Shown: positions 7,968-17,019 of the stretch, piece by piece
Numbering within the stretch: position 1 is the stretch's first letter
How the letters are laid out: each line of letters begins with the position of its first letter
Source of the DNA: Luteolibacter sp. Y139
GTDB lineage: Bacteria; Verrucomicrobiota; Verrucomicrobiia; Verrucomicrobiales; Akkermansiaceae
Length of the DNA: 64,000 nt
Assembly: GCF_038066715.1 (NCBI RefSeq)
Contig: NZ_JBBUKT010000014.1
Coordinates: 112,353-176,352, forward strand
Reading direction: 5' to 3'
Translations under genes and position numbers: made by a program
The notes under the pieces: generated by a model
Databases searched by the model: none
Told to the model about the DNA's origin: nothing
Seen by the model: the letters and a program-made list of their open reading frames with translations, nothing else

Positions 7968-10916
7968 CTAAAACAACACCGGCAGCTTCACTCCGGTCGC
8001 TTCGATCTTTGGCAGCAGCTTGCGCGCGGCCTGGTCGTCGCCGCTGAGGATCTTCTCCCAGAAATCGCCGAGCATGATTGCCGGGGTCTCGTGGTTGAGT
8101 TCGCGCTCAAGTTTCCGGCCGAGGTGTTCGGAGCGATCGCTCGTGGCGAGTTCCTTCAGCTTGGCATCCTTCTCCGGGTGCAGGCCATCCAGTAGCAGCC
8201 AGTCGTCCAGCCCGAAGTTGCCCGGGAATAGCTCGCTTTCACTTACGGCAGCTTCGCGAGCTTCGACGACTGCTGGATGCTTGCGGACGCGCTCTCCCAG
8301 TTCACCTTTTGCCCGGACCAGCAGTCTGAGGATCGCTTGAGGACCCAGCAGGCGGCGGTCCGCCTCGATGATGGCGGCACAGTCGGGATGATCGGCGGCC
8401 AGAGCCTCAAGGGCGATGATCTGCAAGGCTGCTTCCAAGGTGGTCTGGAGACGGACGCAGGGAGCCTCCTTCGCCGCGGACTTCAAGGCACCGAGCCACG
8501 ACTTCGAGTCGCAGGATTCACCGATGGCGAAGCCACCCAACTGAGAGGTGGCCACAGATGCCTGCGCCCATGCGCGCGACTTGGCATCCTTCAAATCTGC
8601 CACCAGAGCCTTCACTGCCTCGCGCTGACCTTTCAGTGCGTCGCGCACTTCATTGTCCCGCTCCTTGTTCACGTAGCGGGCGAGTTCATCACGTCCGATG
8701 GTGTGATCGAACTCCTGCCCCGCCGCCTTTTCCAGCAGCCGCTCCAGGGAGGCATCATCACCGATGTAAGCGAAGACCTGCGCGCCCCATCCGTAGAGGC
8801 CCGGATTCTTTGGCGACAGCAGCAGCGCATCCCAGTAGTGGGCGATTCCCTTGCGGAAATTCGGGTCCGAGGTCAGCGAGGCCAGCAGCTTGTCACGCTC
8901 CTCTTCGCGCTGGTAGAGGTAGCGCAGCGAATCGAGGCCATTGTCGAACTGGAGCAGCTTCGGATCGATGCGATTACCCGCCAGACGGATGACAGCGGCG
9001 GTCAACTGGCTCTCGGCTGCATTCTCACTCAGGATGCTGTTCGCGGGCTCGAGTTCCACGGCCTCCGAAACGAGGCGCGCCGAGGTTTCGAAGTCCTCCA
9101 GCTTGCCCTCCATCCGATAGAGGTTGCGATAGAGCAATGCGGAGTTGTTCAGGCTGGTCGAATTCCGTTCCTGCTTCTCATAGGCTGCCAAGGCATCGCG
9201 ATAATGACGCTTCGCCGCTTCCTGATCCCCCTGCTCTTCCGCCTTTTGGCCGCGCGCTTCGGAGAGCCTCACGGCGATGGTCGGCTCGGAGGCATTGCCC
9301 TTGGAAAGCCACTCGATCTTCTCGTCCGTGTCGCGGGCGAGAAGAGAACGGAGGCTTACAATGCCAGCCTTTTCGGCGTTCCTCGTGGCCTTGGGAAACG
9401 CTTCATCCAGCAGTTTCCGGGCTTCATTGGTCTCACCGAGATCGCGGAAAATATGGGCCAGCTGGAAGAGCGTGCCGACATCCCGTTTCTTCGAAGCGAG
9501 CAGCTCGTCGAAGAGCTTGCGACCCTCCGGCTCACGATCGGACCAGAAGTAAACCTGTCCGAGGAAGAGCCGGTATTCGTCCGTTTCGCCGGCGGAGCTG
9601 CGAAGGGCGAGGAAGGCTTCCTCGGACTTTTTCAGCAGCTCCTTCCGCGCGGCCGGATCCTTCTCGGCCTGCGCCATCCGCAGCCGGGCGACGCCGAGAT
9701 CCATGATGGATGGGACGATCTTCGCCTCGGCCTGATAGTGCTCGCGCGATGCGATGAAGTCGGGATCCTTCGGGACTTCGGTTGAAAGATACTCCTGCAC
9801 CATGCGCTCCTGCTCCTGCGCGCTGGCCGCATCGTAGCGCTTCCGGAAGCTGGCTGCACCATTGTCTCGATTGAGGCGGTCCAGCGCCTTCTTCTGCGCC
9901 GCTTCGTAGGAACGGTCCACGGCGCTTTCCAAGGTCTTCCACTGGGCCATCCGTGGCGTCACGTAGCGCTCCAGATGCGGCAGCGCTTCCGCCACGCGGC
10001 CCTCGCCCATCAACAGATTGCCATACAGGCGTGCGCCTTCGCCATCGCCCAGCTTGTCCGCAGCCGGCTCTAACAAGGCAAGCGCGCCATCCACTTCGCC
10101 GAATTCCTCGCGCATCAGGGCCAGCTTGATTCTCGTCTCGCGGTTGTCTGGCTCAGCCTTGTGGATGCTTTCCAGCGCCTTCCGCAGCGCTTCGTGAACC
10201 CGCACCAGATCCGTCGGCGAAGGCCTGAGGGCGGCAAGGATGCGCTCCGCGTCTTTCGGGTCGCTGCACTTCGCCGCGGCAGCGAGCGCCCGGTCGGTGA
10301 GATCCGGGATGAGGACTTGCTTGAAGCCTGGAATCATCCGGTTGGCATCGGCATAGCGGACCGCAGCAGCGATGCGATTTGGATCACCGGAGTCGAGCTC
10401 GGCATTCAGCAGGCTCAGCATCGCCTGCTGCGAAGCCGCACGATCGCCGATGCTCTCCTGGATCATCCCGCGGTACACTTTCACCGCCTCGATCGGCATT
10501 CCCGAGGCAATGTATCCCGCCGCCCTCTCTCCCGCCTTCCGGGCCCGATACTCCGGAGAATGGATGTGAGCCTGCCACGCGCCGCTTCCGATAAAAAGCG
10601 CGACCACGGCCAAGGCACACCACCGGGTCCCGCGGGCGAAGCCGCTCACCCGCTCCTTGCCGAGGAAATACCAGCCGCGGCCCGGCGCGTCCGCCACCCG
10701 GTAGGCATCGATCGGAAAGACCGGGATGAAGACAAGACAGAAGCAGCGTGTCTTGATGTAGGTGCCCGTGACCGCGTCGAAGTCACGCTTCCCGTACATG
10801 CTGACACCGATGCCATTGATCGTGAAGAGACTGGGCGGCGACTTGACCGGCCTCATCGAGGGAAATCTCCGCTCCAAGTCACTGTTACCCGCTGCACCGC
10901 CATTGCCAACCTGCAT
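7968..10916 (-). CDS. Large membrane-anchored TPR protein
   Basis: 982 residues, or 962 if the ATG at 10856 is used. The N-terminus has a compact Cys/Phe-rich segment (IKTRCFCLVFIPVFPIDAYRVA) then one membrane helix near residues 80-98. The remaining 850 residues are stacked helical pairs of tetratricopeptide type, for example LGETNEARKLLDEAFPKA and REEFGEVDGALALLEPAADKL. Such proteins scaffold complexes; the partner is unknown. It is transcribed with the preceding helical-repeat gene, 64 bp apart, and both may form an operon driven from the 10917-11235 region. Confidence 0.75.
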   Translation of the reverse strand: MQVGNGGAAGNSDLERRFPSMRPVKSPPSLFTINGIGVSMYGKRDFDAVTGTYIKTRCFCLVFIPVFPIDAYRVADAPGRGWYFLGKERVSGFARGTRWCALAVVALFIGSGAWQAHIHSPEYRARKAGERAAGYIASGMPIEAVKVYRGMIQESIGDRAASQQAMLSLLNAELDSGDPNRIAAAVRYADANRMIPGFKQVLIPDLTDRALAAAAKCSDPKDAERILAALRPSPTDLVRVHEALRKALESIHKAEPDNRETRIKLALMREEFGEVDGALALLEPAADKLGDGEGARLYGNLLMGEGRVAEALPHLERYVTPRMAQWKTLESAVDRSYEAAQKKALDRLNRDNGAASFRKRYDAASAQEQERMVQEYLSTEVPKDPDFIASREHYQAEAKIVPSIMDLGVARLRMAQAEKDPAARKELLKKSEEAFLALRSSAGETDEYRLFLGQVYFWSDREPEGRKLFDELLASKKRDVGTLFQLAHIFRDLGETNEARKLLDEAFPKATRNAEKAGIVSLRSLLARDTDEKIEWLSKGNASEPTIAVRLSEARGQKAEEQGDQEAAKRHYRDALAAYEKQERNSTSLNNSALLYRNLYRMEGKLEDFETSARLVSEAVELEPANSILSENAAESQLTAAVIRLAGNRIDPKLLQFDNGLDSLRYLYQREEERDKLLASLTSDPNFRKGIAHYWDALLLSPKNPGLYGWGAQVFAYIGDDASLERLLEKAAGQEFDHTIGRDELARYVNKERDNEVRDALKGQREAVKALVADLKDAKSRAWAQASVATSQLGGFAIGESCDSKSWLGALKSAAKEAPCVRLQTTLEAALQIIALEALAADHPDCAAIIEADRRLLGPQAILRLLVRAKGELGERVRKHPAVVEAREAAVSESELFPGNFGLDDWLLLDGLHPEKDAKLKELATSDRSEHLGRKLERELNHETPAIMLGDFWEKILSGDDQAARKLLPKIEATGVKLPVLF

Positions 10917-10948
10917 GATGCGGATGAGTTCATAATCAATGTTTGGTT

Positions 10949-10969
10949 AAGTCACGCCGGAAGTGACTT
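10949..10969. promoter_or_regulatory. Inverted repeat in divergent intergenic region
   Basis: AAGTCAC and GTGACTT are separated by 7 bases. The repeat lies 33 bases upstream of the TPR gene start and in the space shared with the divergent gene at 11236. Half of the word recurs at 10979 (GAAGTCACC). It is a possible operator; nothing identifies the regulator. Confidence 0.35.
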
Positions 10970-11084
10970 TGTGACCCCGAAGTCACCGGCTCTCTCACCG
11001 ATCCCCATCCGATTCCGGGCAACCGGCGAGATCCCCCCGATCTTCAAATGGGCCTCGATGGATAGCACTTCATCTCCCGTGAGA

Positions 11085-11103
11085 TTGGTCAAAAGTTGAC
11101 CAA
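11085..11103. promoter_or_regulatory. Perfect palindrome TTGGTCAA-AAG-TTGACCAA
   Basis: Two perfect 8-bp arms around a 3-bp centre, within the 319-bp divergent region 10917-11235 that holds no gene. The size, symmetry and AT-rich centre suit a dimeric regulator such as a TetR, MarR or GntR type. It could control the gene at 11236, the TPR gene, or both. Confidence 0.45.
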
Positions 11104-11235
11104 ATCCGCCTCATCCCAACGGGCAATATCCATTGCACCTCAGTATAATACCCATGATGTGGATTTCCCTCATCATCCCACCCCCAGCCAGTGACTTCTT
11201 AACTCCAATCTAACTTATCGCCTCTCCGATTCGCC

Positions 11236-11859
11236 GTGAAGACGCCGTCCAGTTCCGCACTGATTGGCTCCGCCCTTTTGATAGCCGCCGGGCTCTTCCT
11301 GGCCTTCCATCGTCATGACCCGGCTTCCGGCACGGACGATTCCCCGGTGCCCCTCGAGCAACCGCGTCCCGGACTTCATGCCCGGAGCCCCATTCCGGGT
11401 GGTCCGGGTAGCACCGTCGCGAAAGCGAGTGAGCCAGCTCTGATCCTCACGGACGACGGCCTGGCGGACTTCGCCAACTACGACCGGGACGGCGACGGAG
11501 ATCCGGAGGTCGATGCATTTCTGAATGTTTACCGCCGGGTTGACTCCAGCGCAGCCAAAGTCGACCTGCTGGAAAACGTCCGGACCTTCGATACCTCCGA
11601 TGATCCGCAATTGAATGATTTGCTCATCTACCAAGCAGCCAAGGCCGAGGACTCGAAAGTCCGCACCGCGGCCCGGGCGGCCTTGTTCGAGCATGGCGGG
11701 GCGAAGGCTCATGATTCACTCGCGGCATACCTGAAATCGGAAACTCGGGCCGCCGATCGACAGGAACTGGAGAAACTTCTCGACGACTTGCAGCGGACAC
11801 CCCTGAGCCTGGTCAGGTCAGGCTCGAAGAAAAATGGAACACCACCTTCTCCCCCCTAG
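11236..11859 (+). CDS. Exported protein with HEAT-like C-terminus
   Basis: 207 residues from a GTG start. There is a hydrophobic signal segment (SALIGSALLIAAGLFLAF) and a Pro/Gly-rich linker. An acidic patch DYDRDGDGDPEVD-like (residues about 83-96, reading NYDRDGDGDPEVDAF) resembles a calcium-binding loop. Two alpha-helical units follow (DDPQLNDLLIYQAAKAEDSKVRTAARAAL-type), like a HEAT repeat pair. It lies 17 bp upstream of another exported protein and is probably cotranscribed with it. Function unknown. Confidence 0.65.
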   Translation: MKTPSSSALIGSALLIAAGLFLAFHRHDPASGTDDSPVPLEQPRPGLHARSPIPGGPGSTVAKASEPALILTDDGLADFANYDRDGDGDPEVDAFLNVYRRVDSSAAKVDLLENVRTFDTSDDPQLNDLLIYQAAKAEDSKVRTAARAALFEHGGAKAHDSLAAYLKSETRAADRQELEKLLDDLQRTPLSLVRSGSKKNGTPPSPP

Positions 11860-11876
11860 CACCAACAATTGAACCA

Positions 11877-12560
11877 ATGAAAACAACACTCGGAGCGGCA
11901 CTTGCCGCCTTTATCCTGCCGCTTCTGGCCACCAGTGCCTATGCGCAGAACGACATTGCCCGGAACAACTACAAGGTGAAGGCCAAGGCATCCGCAGACC
12001 TTCAAACCTCGGTCAACGACACCACCGGCATCAAGGTAGGCACCAATGACGTCATCGCCGCCCTGCTGAATGAGCTGGGCCCCGCCTTTAACAACGTCAA
12101 GGCCTCGCAATGCGATATCATCGCCCACTACGAGAATGACGAGGACATCCTCGACCAGGTGGAGTATTACCTCGTCCGAACCCGCGGCAGTGGCGTCCGT
12201 TTCAAGGTGCGCCTCGATCCCGGCTTCTTCGATACCTCCAGCGGGACCACCGTGTTCAGGCGCACCTTCAGCGCCAACAACACCACCGTGAAGGCGGATT
12301 TCACGGATGCCAATACCCTGGCGAACTTCAACTTCGGTGACGTGACCCTGCTGGGCCACGGTCTCACCAATGGCAATGTCACGATCAAGGATGTGGGCAC
12401 CCTGGCGGCACGCCTCAACCAAGCGAACGCCCACTTCGATGGATCGATCAGCGGCGACGTGGACGGAGACAACCTCGCGGGTTCGTTGTCCATCGACTTC
12501 GGCAGCGCGCTGAGCAATGACGTCTTCGATGCCCTGCCCTTGATCCTCTTCCCCATCTAG
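11877..12560 (+). CDS. Secreted protein, unknown function
   Basis: 227 residues with a classical signal peptide (MKTTLGAALAAFILPLLATSAYA) cleaved before QNDIARN. The mature part is beta-rich and polar, with no cysteines and many Asp/Asn/Thr. The last segment includes GSISGDVDGDNLAGSLSID, which resembles a beta-strand repeat. No family was recognised. It follows the preceding exported gene closely and is followed by a strong terminator, so the two form a short operon. Confidence 0.65.
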   Translation: MKTTLGAALAAFILPLLATSAYAQNDIARNNYKVKAKASADLQTSVNDTTGIKVGTNDVIAALLNELGPAFNNVKASQCDIIAHYENDEDILDQVEYYLVRTRGSGVRFKVRLDPGFFDTSSGTTVFRRTFSANNTTVKADFTDANTLANFNFGDVTLLGHGLTNGNVTIKDVGTLAARLNQANAHFDGSISGDVDGDNLAGSLSIDFGSALSNDVFDALPLILFPI

Positions 12561-12586
12561 TCCGGAGCCACACGGCATTTGAAATT

Positions 12587-12627
12587 CCCCGGCAATCTGT
12601 GCACGCCGCAGCTTGCCGGGGACTTTT
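12587..12627 (+). terminator. Rho-independent terminator
   Basis: CCCCGGCAA (12587-12595) pairs with TTGCCGGGG (12613-12621), a perfect 9-bp stem, followed by ACTTTTCC. It lies 26 bases after the stop of the secreted protein gene. Confidence 0.75.
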
Positions 12628-12730
12628 CCTATCCCTCCGGAACCGGCTGTCTTCACGAAGATTTCACGAATCCCGTGAAGTAATCCTCCGGTTCGTTCCG
12701 TCTCATCCCATGGCGCGGCACTGCGCTACC

Positions 12731-14503
12731 ATGAGCCACCACCCCGCTCCCGAGCGTCACCTTCCCAGCCGGCTTCAGGCCCTGGCTTTCCATTTCAAGT
12801 CGCGTGCCTTCCAGCTGCGGCGTGGCTTGCGAGAATTCTCCTCCCGGCCTCCGCGTCATGAATGCGCTGCGCTATTGGTCGAGTCGCCGGTCATCGCGGA
12901 GAAGCACGCCCCGCTGTGGCGCGAGCTGTCCGCAGCCGAATTCCCGCTCACCGCAGGCAAGGTGGAAAACCTCCGCCATGCCGCCCGCGCCTTCCACGGC
13001 GTGGAAATCCCGGCGGGCCAGGTCTTCAGCTTCTGGCGGCAACTCGGCCGCACGACGAAGGGCAAGGGCTTCACCGAGGGCCGCGAATTGCGCGAGGGCT
13101 GTCTGGTGCCCGCCATCGGTGGTGGACTCTGCCAACTCAGCGGCCTGCTCTATCAGGCGGCGCTGGAGGCTGGCTTGGAAATCGTGGAGCGCCATGGTCA
13201 CTCGCGCGTCATTCCAGGATCGGCGGCGGAGAAGAACCTGGATGCCACCGTCTTCTGGAACTACGTCGACCTGCGCTTCCGCAGCAATACCGAGTGGCGC
13301 GTGGAGGTGGAGCTGACTGCCGCGGATCTTATCGTGCGCATCCGCTCGGCGCGGAGCGAATCGGTGAAGGTGGCGGCACCGGTGGTCGAGGCAAAGCCGC
13401 GGCCCGCGCCCTCGGGCGATTGCCTGACTTGTGGGATGATCTCGTGTTTCCGCCATCCGGCGGCGACTGCGGCTCATGCGCCTTCTTTGGGACACTCGGC
13501 ATTTCTACTGGATGCGCGCTGGCCCGAGTTCGACCGCTGGTGCCGCAGCCATTCCCGTGAAGGCGATCGCTGGCTGACGCCTCTCGATGGCCGGCGCTGG
13601 AAGAAGCCGAACTACCAGTGGTCGCCACCGCCCGGCGTAACCACCGAGCGCGCGACCTTTCAGGCACTGCTCCGCTCATGGAAGCAGCGCCGCCTTCCCG
13701 GCCAGGGAGCAAAGCGGCAACTCGCCTTGTTAGAGGGCGATGCCGCCTTGGCGAAACGCTACGCGGAAATGCTTTCGCCCGAATGCCGCCACGTGGTGGT
13801 TTCGCAAAACCTGCTGCCACACCTGTGGCAATCCGGTGCGCTTGGCGGCCGCAGCTTTGACGTGCTGATCCAGCGTTGGCCGATGGATGAACTCCAGCGC
13901 CGGCTGGATCACGCGAAGGAGAAGCATCCGCACTCCACCACGCTCGGTGACTTCCGCGCCGATCCGGAGTTGGTGCGTGCCGAGCGCGAAGCCCTCGCCG
14001 CTGCAGCACGACTGGTGACGCCACACCGTGCGATCGCCAAGCACTTCGGCGAGCGCGCGTGGCTGATCGATTGGGAGATGCCGAATCCGATGGAGCTAAA
14101 GCCAGCGGAGAAAGACACGATCTTCTTCCCCGCCTCGCGACTCGGCAGGAAGGGCGCCTTCGAGCTGGCGGCGGCACTACTCGATGCCCCGCTGATCGAG
14201 CTGAAATGCTTCGGCCGGGCGACCGAGGGCATGGCGGATCCCTTCAAGGAAATCCCCTGCTCTCCCGGCACGAAGGAAGATCTCGCGGCGGCGCGGGCGC
14301 TGGTCCTACCCGCATGGATCGAGCATCAGCCACGGCTCGCGCTGCTGGCGCTAGCGAGCGGCATCCCGGTGATTGCCACGGAGGCCTGCGGCTTGCCCGA
14401 GCATCCGCTGCTGCACACGCTTTCCTCGCCCGACCCGGCAGCCCTGCGTATGGTTCTGCGCGCGGTGCTCCAACCCGCGGTCCCCGCATGCGCTGCCTCT
14501 TGA
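12731..14503 (+). CDS. VanW-glycosyltransferase-like fusion protein
   Basis: About 590 residues from the ATG at 12731 (MSHHPAPERH); an ATG at 12710 is also possible. The first third is a VanW domain: SFWRQLGRTTKGKGFTEGRE, then IGGGLCQLSGLLYQAAL, then ERHGHSRVIPG. It is followed by a C-x2-C-x4-C-x2-H cluster (CLTCGMISCFRH), a likely metal site. The C-terminal half ends with a GT-B type signature (WIEHQPRLALLALASGIPVI followed by ATEACGLPEHP). VanW is linked to cell-wall or vancomycin-resistance contexts, but its reaction is unknown. The overlap with an L,D-transpeptidase gene supports an envelope role. Confidence 0.8.
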   Translation: MSHHPAPERHLPSRLQALAFHFKSRAFQLRRGLREFSSRPPRHECAALLVESPVIAEKHAPLWRELSAAEFPLTAGKVENLRHAARAFHGVEIPAGQVFSFWRQLGRTTKGKGFTEGRELREGCLVPAIGGGLCQLSGLLYQAALEAGLEIVERHGHSRVIPGSAAEKNLDATVFWNYVDLRFRSNTEWRVEVELTAADLIVRIRSARSESVKVAAPVVEAKPRPAPSGDCLTCGMISCFRHPAATAAHAPSLGHSAFLLDARWPEFDRWCRSHSREGDRWLTPLDGRRWKKPNYQWSPPPGVTTERATFQALLRSWKQRRLPGQGAKRQLALLEGDAALAKRYAEMLSPECRHVVVSQNLLPHLWQSGALGGRSFDVLIQRWPMDELQRRLDHAKEKHPHSTTLGDFRADPELVRAEREALAAAARLVTPHRAIAKHFGERAWLIDWEMPNPMELKPAEKDTIFFPASRLGRKGAFELAAALLDAPLIELKCFGRATEGMADPFKEIPCSPGTKEDLAAARALVLPAWIEHQPRLALLALASGIPVIATEACGLPEHPLLHTLSSPDPAALRMVLRAVLQPAVPACAAS

Positions 14504-15438
14504 TTTCCCTGTTGTCGCTCGCCAGCCTTTGCGCTTGCCGGGAAAAGGCACACACGGAGAGAAATCCCGCCGTGCCAGAAGAACGTGCGGTCAACTCCGA
14601 GCCCCTCTCTCCTCCGCCGGCTGAGGCTGCGATCGAACCACAAGCCCCCGCCGCTCCCGAGGAACGCACTCCGGCTTCCCAAGAACGACCTGAGGCCGTC
14701 CTCGTCAAACCGATGCTGCCGGAACCCGCCCCGGCACATCCTCCACAAAACCCCACCTCCGCAGAACAAGCCGTGAGCTCGGATCTCCCCGGCCCGGAGC
14801 GCGCGAAGGCCGCCGCCGAACGGGTGCGTCCCGCATTGGAAAAGGCGCTCGCCGACAAGGGCCTGCATTTCGGCGATCCCGTCTTCCTGCGCGCCTTCAA
14901 GGAAGAAGGCCAGGTCGAGCTCTGGGTGCGGAATCGAGGAACGAAGAAGTACGAGCACTTTCGTACTTGGGACGTGGCCGCACAATCCGGGAAGCCGGGC
15001 CCAAAGCTCGCCGAGGGCGATGGACAGGTGCCGGAAGGATTCTACTTCGTCGGCCCCACGGCGATGAAGCCGGACAGCACCTTCCATCTCGCCTTCAACA
15101 TCGGCTACCCGAATGCCTACGACCAGCACCACGGCCGCACCGGCAGCTTCATCATGATCCATGGCAACTGCGTCTCGATCGGCTGCCTGGCCATGACCGA
15201 TCCGAAGATCGAGGAGATCTACACGCTTTGCGACGCCGCCTTGAAGAACGGCCAGCCGTATTTCCGCGTGAATCTCTTCCCCTTCCGCATGACGGATGAG
15301 CGGCTGGCCCGCGAGGCCTACAACCCGTGGTTCGACTTCTGGACAAACCTCAAGGAAGGCTACGACCGCTTCGAGCATAGCCACGTGCCGCCCGAAGCGG
15401 AGGTGAACGAGAAAAGCGGCCGCTATGAGTTCAAGTAG
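14488..15438 (+). CDS. L,D-transpeptidase (YkuD family) lipoprotein
   Basis: 316 residues. The start at 14488 overlaps the end of the VanW gene by 16 bases, implying translational coupling. The N-terminus is a lipoprotein signal (LLISLLSLASLCAC, lipobox LCAC-like), then a 90-residue Pro/Glu/Ala-rich spacer. The catalytic domain has PEGFYFVGPTAM and the active-site motif HGNCVSIGCLAMTD, where His and the second Cys are the expected catalytic residues, as in YafK-type enzymes. Such enzymes form 3-3 cross-links or attach proteins to peptidoglycan from the periplasmic side. The long spacer would let the domain reach the wall from a lipid anchor. Confidence 0.9.
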   Translation: MRCLLISLLSLASLCACREKAHTERNPAVPEERAVNSEPLSPPPAEAAIEPQAPAAPEERTPASQERPEAVLVKPMLPEPAPAHPPQNPTSAEQAVSSDLPGPERAKAAAERVRPALEKALADKGLHFGDPVFLRAFKEEGQVELWVRNRGTKKYEHFRTWDVAAQSGKPGPKLAEGDGQVPEGFYFVGPTAMKPDSTFHLAFNIGYPNAYDQHHGRTGSFIMIHGNCVSIGCLAMTDPKIEEIYTLCDAALKNGQPYFRVNLFPFRMTDERLAREAYNPWFDFWTNLKEGYDRFEHSHVPPEAEVNEKSGRYEFK

Positions 15439-15911
15439 CCACCCACCTGCGGACGATCAAAGAGCGCCTTCACGCTCGGCCGTTGCAGCACGAGGATGGT
15501 AAAGACACCCAGCGCCGTGCCGAACGGGACATGGATGCACGAGATGCAGGCCATCACGAAGGAGAACGTCCATTTCCGCCGCGCCGACAAGCAGCGCCCG
15601 GAGTAAAATAGCAGCCCGGCATACGTCCAAGACAGGAGGATGAACGCGCTCCCCATGACGATGAACATCCAGCCGAATGCCTCCGGAAAGCCAGTCATGG
15701 GAGGAGTTGCAGGAGCACCCGCAGACGGCGGAGGCACGGGAACCGGAAACTTGCTGTTTACAATCATGACCCCGAACAGGACATGGAAAATCGGGATCGA
15801 TCCGAACAGCGCCGCCACCCCCGCGAGCACATAGTGGAAGATCGATAGCAGCTTCAGATGCTCCGCATCCAGAATGGCCTGCGGATGCGGCGGAGGTCCA
15901 GGAGTCTGCAT
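15423..15911 (-). CDS. Small four-helix membrane protein
   Basis: 162 residues from the ATG at 15911 (MQTPGPPPHPQ). Four hydrophobic helices are seen, beginning with LLSIFHYVLAGVAALFGSIP. Between helices 2 and 3 lies a Pro-rich loop. The HYVxAG entry to helix 1 recurs in uncharacterised membrane proteins of Planctomycetes and Verrucomicrobia. The 3' end overlaps the convergent L,D-transpeptidase stop by 16 bases. Function unknown. Confidence 0.7.
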   Translation of the reverse strand: MQTPGPPPHPQAILDAEHLKLLSIFHYVLAGVAALFGSIPIFHVLFGVMIVNSKFPVPVPPPSAGAPATPPMTGFPEAFGWMFIVMGSAFILLSWTYAGLLFYSGRCLSARRKWTFSFVMACISCIHVPFGTALGVFTILVLQRPSVKALFDRPQVGGYLNS

Positions 15912-15995
15912 CACGCCCCCAGCCAACCCGAAGCCACGCATCCAAGCGAGCGGAAAGCTTGCAGACGGCGGCGGCCTGTCGACACACTCGCAGCC

Positions 15996-16511
15996 ATGAA
16001 TCCGAGCTTCGTCCTTCCGGTCGCGCTTGCCCTCTTCGCCGCTGCTCTCCCGGCCATCGCCGACGATAGCCCCCCACCCGCGCCGAAAGAAGTACCAGCG
16101 AAGCCCTCCGCCCCGTCCGTAAAACCGGAGCTGTATGCCAAGGCGCTGCTGGGCTCCTGGCGTCATGAGATGAAGCAGGGAGAGGCCGACGGCTACTCCG
16201 TCACCACCTACCTCGAAGGCGGCAAGTCGACCTCCATCGCCCACATCGTGGCCGGCGATAAGCAGCTGAACATCACCGCCAAGGCGAAGTGGACGCTGGA
16301 AAAGGACAAGCTGACGTCGGAGATCACCGAGTTCTCCATGCCGGAGCTACTGCCCCCCGGCACCAAGATCACCCAGACCATCATCTCCCTCTCGGAAACG
16401 GAATTCCGCTACCTCCAGGACGGGAAAGAGGTCACCGAAAGACGGGTGAAATTGATCAAGCCGTCACCTACGCCCCCGGCACCCGCACCCGCGCCCCCAC
16501 CCGCCAAATGA
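15996..16511 (+). CDS. Small secreted protein with lipocalin-like core
   Basis: 171 residues from the ATG at 15996. A signal peptide (VLPVALALFAAALPAIA) is followed by a Pro-rich stretch. The compact central domain begins LLGSWRHEMKQGEADGYSV and alternates short strands (TTYLEGGKSTSIAHIV, FRYLQDGKEVTERRV). The layout of GSW, a strand with EGG, then later a strand with a D-G-K-E turn resembles lipocalin-like TIGR03067/DUF-type domains. The tail is Pro/Ala rich. It is divergent from the membrane protein at 15911. Function unknown. Confidence 0.65.
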   Translation: MNPSFVLPVALALFAAALPAIADDSPPPAPKEVPAKPSAPSVKPELYAKALLGSWRHEMKQGEADGYSVTTYLEGGKSTSIAHIVAGDKQLNITAKAKWTLEKDKLTSEITEFSMPELLPPGTKITQTIISLSETEFRYLQDGKEVTERRVKLIKPSPTPPAPAPAPPPAK

Positions 16512-16539
16512 GGCGCGGCAAGGTGCCACCTTTCGCGTT

Positions 16540-16568
16540 TTGACTTCACCGGTCCGGGCCGCTACAAC
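16540..16568 (+). promoter_or_regulatory. Sigma-70 type promoter of tRNA-Arg
   Basis: TTGACT (16540-16545) and TACAAC (16563-16568) are separated by exactly 17 bp, with the tRNA starting nine bases downstream. This is the clearest housekeeping promoter in the window. Confidence 0.7.
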
Positions 16569-16576
16569 CCGCGCAG

Positions 16577-16650
16577 GCACCCGTAGCTCAGTTGGATAGA
16601 GCATCCGCCTTCTAAGCGGACGGTCACTGGTTCGAATCCAGTCGGGTGCG
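16577..16650 (+). tRNA. tRNA-Arg (anticodon TCT)
   Basis: The complete cloverleaf can be drawn. The acceptor GCACCCG pairs with CGGGTGC (16643-16649), the D arm is GCTCAGTTGGATAGAGC, the anticodon loop is CTTCTAA, the T arm is CTGGTTCGAATCCAG, and the discriminator is G. No CCA is encoded. It reads AGA and AGG codons. Confidence 0.97.
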
Positions 16651-16681
16651 CTAAATTTAAACGGCTTAGATGGGGATGGCA

Positions 16682-16906
16682 CTAACTCTTTTGAACGAGT
16701 TTCACGTTCCAGAGGAGCGCTGCCTCACGAGGCGACAGCAGCTTGGTTCCGTTGGCCGCAGCAAGCTCGAGGCGGCTCTGGTGCTGAGCTTCCCACTCCT
16801 CGGCCTTCAATCTCCGCTGCTCTTCTTCCTCGGGCGTGAACTGGAGCCATTCCGGTACGACGGAGTGCGGACTCGTCGGCCATGGCAGGGAAGATGAGGA
16901 ACTCAT
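16682..16906 (-). CDS. Small hypothetical protein
   Basis: 74 residues from the ATG at 16906. After a Ser-rich start it has WLQFTPEEEEQRRLKAEEWE followed by another charged helix, then a TKLLSPREAALLWN segment. The helix is highly charged and soluble. No family was recognised. It lies convergent to tRNA-Arg with 31 bases between them, and it may be a real but minor gene. Confidence 0.45.
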   Translation of the reverse strand: MSSSSSLPWPTSPHSVVPEWLQFTPEEEEQRRLKAEEWEAQHQSRLELAAANGTKLLSPREAALLWNVKLVQKS

Positions 16907-17019
16907 GATTGAAAATAGGCACGGAAGCGCGCGGGAGGCAAGGCAGCGGATGTGAGCGCTCGTCCGCGAATGTAATTCCGACGTGTGCACATTCTTCTCC
17001 GAAGCTTGCACACACGAAA

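Noticed and set aside
8277..9785. 502-codon plus-strand frame
   Set aside because: Antisense shadow of the TPR gene; high GC with strong codon bias keeps the opposite frame open.
14059..14487. Longer start for the L,D-transpeptidase
   Set aside because: The upstream part overlaps the VanW coding region in another frame, and the ATG at 14488 opens a clean lipoprotein signal.
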